50,921 nucleotides of DNA from Streptomyces sp. JHA26 (GTDB lineage Bacteria; Actinomycetota; Actinomycetes; Streptomycetales; Streptomycetaceae), in assembly GCF_002005565.1 (NCBI RefSeq), contig NZ_BDJC01000052.1:1-50921 (forward strand), in the 5' to 3' direction. Positions within the stretch are counted from its first letter, which is position 1; the number at the start of each line of letters is the position of its first letter. Shown one piece after another: positions 49,495 to 50,921 of this stretch. Both the position numbers and the translations under genes were made by a program. Below the pieces are notes generated by a model that worked only from the letters and a program-made list of their open reading frames with translations, had not been told where the DNA came from and ran no database searches.

Positions 49495-50921
49495 ATGACC
49501 GACACCGGCCAGATCCCGGGCGAGGGGCTGCCGGAGAACGCAGGCATGGTGGAGCAGCCGGGCGTCCCCGCAACCGGCGCGTACACCTACCTCTCCGAAA
49601 CCACCGCCGAGGACGAGGACCTGTTGCTGCTGCCGGGCGCGCAGAGCGCCTGGGGCAACGAGGTCGCGCCGCCCGCGCCGGAGCCGGTCGTCGAGACCGT
49701 GCACCAGCCGGGCCCGCACGAGATGTCCGGCCGCGACAGCGGCTCGGTCGACCTCGGCGGCGTCCGCCTGCCGGAACCGGCCGCGCCGGCCCCGCCGCGC
49801 CGACCCCTGCACCTCGGTCCGCCGATCCCCGACACCTCCGCGAGCCCCGTCCGCTCCCTCGCCGACCGCGGCCCCGCCGACGTGCCGGTGCGGCACGCCG
49901 GCCCGCCGACCGTCGGCCCCGAGTACCTCGACGTCCCGCAGGCCGCCGCCGCGCCCGCGCGGGAGGCGGCGCCCTGGGGCGCGCAGGCGGCCCCGTCGAG
50001 CTCAGGGGCGGCGCCCGCGGAAACGGTTGTTCCGGTACCGGACCAGCGTCCCGAGCCGGTGGGCGCGGCCCAGGCACTCGTCACCCGCGTGGCGACGGAG
50101 GCCGTGGCGGCGACCGGCGGCGTCCCGGCACCGGCGGAGACCGGGGAGGCCGGGGTCCCGGGCACGGACGCCGCCGCGCCCGGAGCCGGACCGGACGCGC
50201 GGGCCGAGGCCCACGACGCGGCCGTGCCGGACGACCGGACGGCCCACGCGACGGGGATCGCGCCCACCGCCGACGGCGGCCACGAGCCCCCGGCCGGGGG
50301 AGCGCCCGAGACGTACGGTGCGCCGGTGCTCGGTACGGACGGCGCACCGGAGTCCGGTGACGTGCCGGGACCGGAAGCCGTGCAGCAGCCGCCCGCGCAG
50401 GAGCCCGACGCCGTACCGGCCCCCGAGGCGGTCACGCCCGAGCCCGCGCCGGTCGCCGAGGTGCCCGAGGCCGTGACCGTGCCGGAGGCCGACGCCGTGC
50501 AGCCCAGCGCGTCGGAACCCGCATCCGGTGTACCGCCCCGGGACGAGGGCGTACCGGTCCCCGAGGCGGTCGTGTCCGAGCCCGCGCCGGCCGTCGAGGC
50601 GGTCGCCCAGCCCGTACCGGCCCCCGAGGCGATCGCGCCCGAGGCCGTGACCGTGTCGGAGGCCGACGCCGGGCAGCCCGGCGCGTCGGAGCCCGCTCCC
50701 GGGATACTGACGCCGGGCGAGGGCGTACCGACCCCTGGAGCACCCGCGTCCGCGCCGGTCGCCGGGGCGCCCCAGTCGGTGCCGGCCCCCGAGGCGGTCG
50801 CCCAGCCCGTACCGGCCCCCGAGGCGATCGCGTCCGGGCCCGTCCCGGACGTCTCCGAGCCGCCCTCGGTGGAAGAAGCGGCCGAGGCGGTCGCCGAGCC
50901 GGCGGAAGACCCGGCGTCCCC
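49495..50921 (+). CDS. Long Pro/Glu/Ala-rich N-terminal region, possibly CobT-type protein (3' end outside window)
   Basis: Open from the ATG at 49495 to the window end (475+ residues) with no stop. The visible part is almost all disordered: MTDTGQIPGEGLPENAGMVE, GAYTYLSETTAEDEDLLLLP, then long Pro/Ala/Glu/Val-rich stretches with imperfect repeats (PEAVTVPEADAV; PVPAPEAIA). No enzyme domain is reached. I recall Streptomyces proteins annotated as nicotinate-nucleotide-dimethylbenzimidazole phosphoribosyltransferase (CobT) that begin like this, and cobL just upstream agrees, but this identification is from memory. GAGGGG precedes the ATG at 8 bp. Confidence 0.6.
   Translation, partial: MTDTGQIPGEGLPENAGMVEQPGVPATGAYTYLSETTAEDEDLLLLPGAQSAWGNEVAPPAPEPVVETVHQPGPHEMSGRDSGSVDLGGVRLPEPAAPAPPRRPLHLGPPIPDTSASPVRSLADRGPADVPVRHAGPPTVGPEYLDVPQAAAAPAREAAPWGAQAAPSSSGAAPAETVVPVPDQRPEPVGAAQALVTRVATEAVAATGGVPAPAETGEAGVPGTDAAAPGAGPDARAEAHDAAVPDDRTAHATGIAPTADGGHEPPAGGAPETYGAPVLGTDGAPESGDVPGPEAVQQPPAQEPDAVPAPEAVTPEPAPVAEVPEAVTVPEADAVQPSASEPASGVPPRDEGVPVPEAVVSEPAPAVEAVAQPVPAPEAIAPEAVTVSEADAGQPGASEPAPGILTPGEGVPTPGAPASAPVAGAPQSVPAPEAVAQPVPAPEAIASGPVPDVSEPPSVEEAAEAVAEPAEDPAS
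50467..50814. repeat. Imperfect repeats in the Pro/Glu/Ala-rich ORF
   Basis: A block starting GAGGCCGTGACCGTG at 50467 recurs at 50641, exactly 174 bp (58 codons) later, with GAGGCCGACGCC following in both. GGTCGCCCAGCCCGTACC at 50601 recurs at 50796. The repeats keep the reading frame and probably change in number between strains. Confidence 0.65.

Noticed and set aside
49257..50360. ORF in another frame across the cobT-like leader, with a GTG at 49287 after GGAGG
   Set aside because: Codon use is not G/C-biased at third positions in the leader part, and the rest is an out-of-frame reading of the Pro/Glu-rich gene.

Overview
The window is about 51 kb of very GC-rich DNA with strong G/C bias at third codon positions, GTG/ATG starts, GTGA/ATGA stop-start overlaps and many apparently leaderless genes with TAGGGT-like -10 boxes. 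Gene content and order (infC-rpmI-rplT, a TrmH-type methylase, a soluble PAS kinase, pheST, the argCJBDR cluster, a detached argH, a metNIQ transporter, cobL) point to a Streptomyces chromosome core region. No insertion sequences, prophage, tRNA, rRNA or CRISPR array were found.

Layout. 1-3.6 kb: end of a membrane protein gene, a mycosin-like membrane-anchored subtilase, an SseB-like protein with an odd insertion, and a DUF1844 protein. 3.7-5.5 kb: the IF3/L35/L20 operon, preceded by a long leader with a terminator and a competing antiterminator helix; IF3 appears to start at AUC. 5.6-11.5 kb: rRNA/tRNA methyltransferase, orphan PAS histidine kinase, pheS-pheT. 11.5-15.6 kb: repeat-rich gap, NsdA-like regulator with an upstream palindrome, NUDIX hydrolase, a 394-bp gap with competing hairpins, and a membrane acyltransferase. 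15.6-25.1 kb: hydroxyacyl-CoA dehydrogenase, secreted GHL10 hydrolase, DUF1918, EamA/MocR divergent pair, GNAT, a histidine-phosphatase-like protein without its catalytic histidines, DUF6314, a secreted arabinofuranosidase and a small membrane protein.

25.2-35.9 kb: argC-J-B-D-R under an ARG-box promoter, then a minus-strand redox module (ferric-reductase-like membrane flavocytochrome, FMN-binding protein, ApbE flavin transferase), an L,D-transpeptidase-like protein with a PNPOx-family protein, and argH with its own ARG boxes. 35.9-43.7 kb: aldo/keto reductase, TetR-MFS pair with a likely operator, PlsC acyltransferase, a 546-bp gap without a supported gene, GDPD phosphodiesterase, an ECF-like sigma factor, GNAT and two small membrane proteins. 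43.7-50.9 kb: a 28-codon Cys/Met-rich upstream ORF and hairpins ahead of metN-metI-metQ, a GNAT, cobL, and a structured leader ahead of a long Pro/Glu/Ala-rich ORF (possibly the N-terminal part of a CobT-type protein) that runs off the window.

The most interesting signals are regulatory RNA: the infC attenuator, the Cys/Met leader peptide before metNIQ, and a terminator/antiterminator-like pair before the cobT-like gene. The arginine genes form one feedback circuit, with ArgR encoded at the end of the operon it should repress. All functions are inferred from sequence patterns read by eye; no database search was possible.
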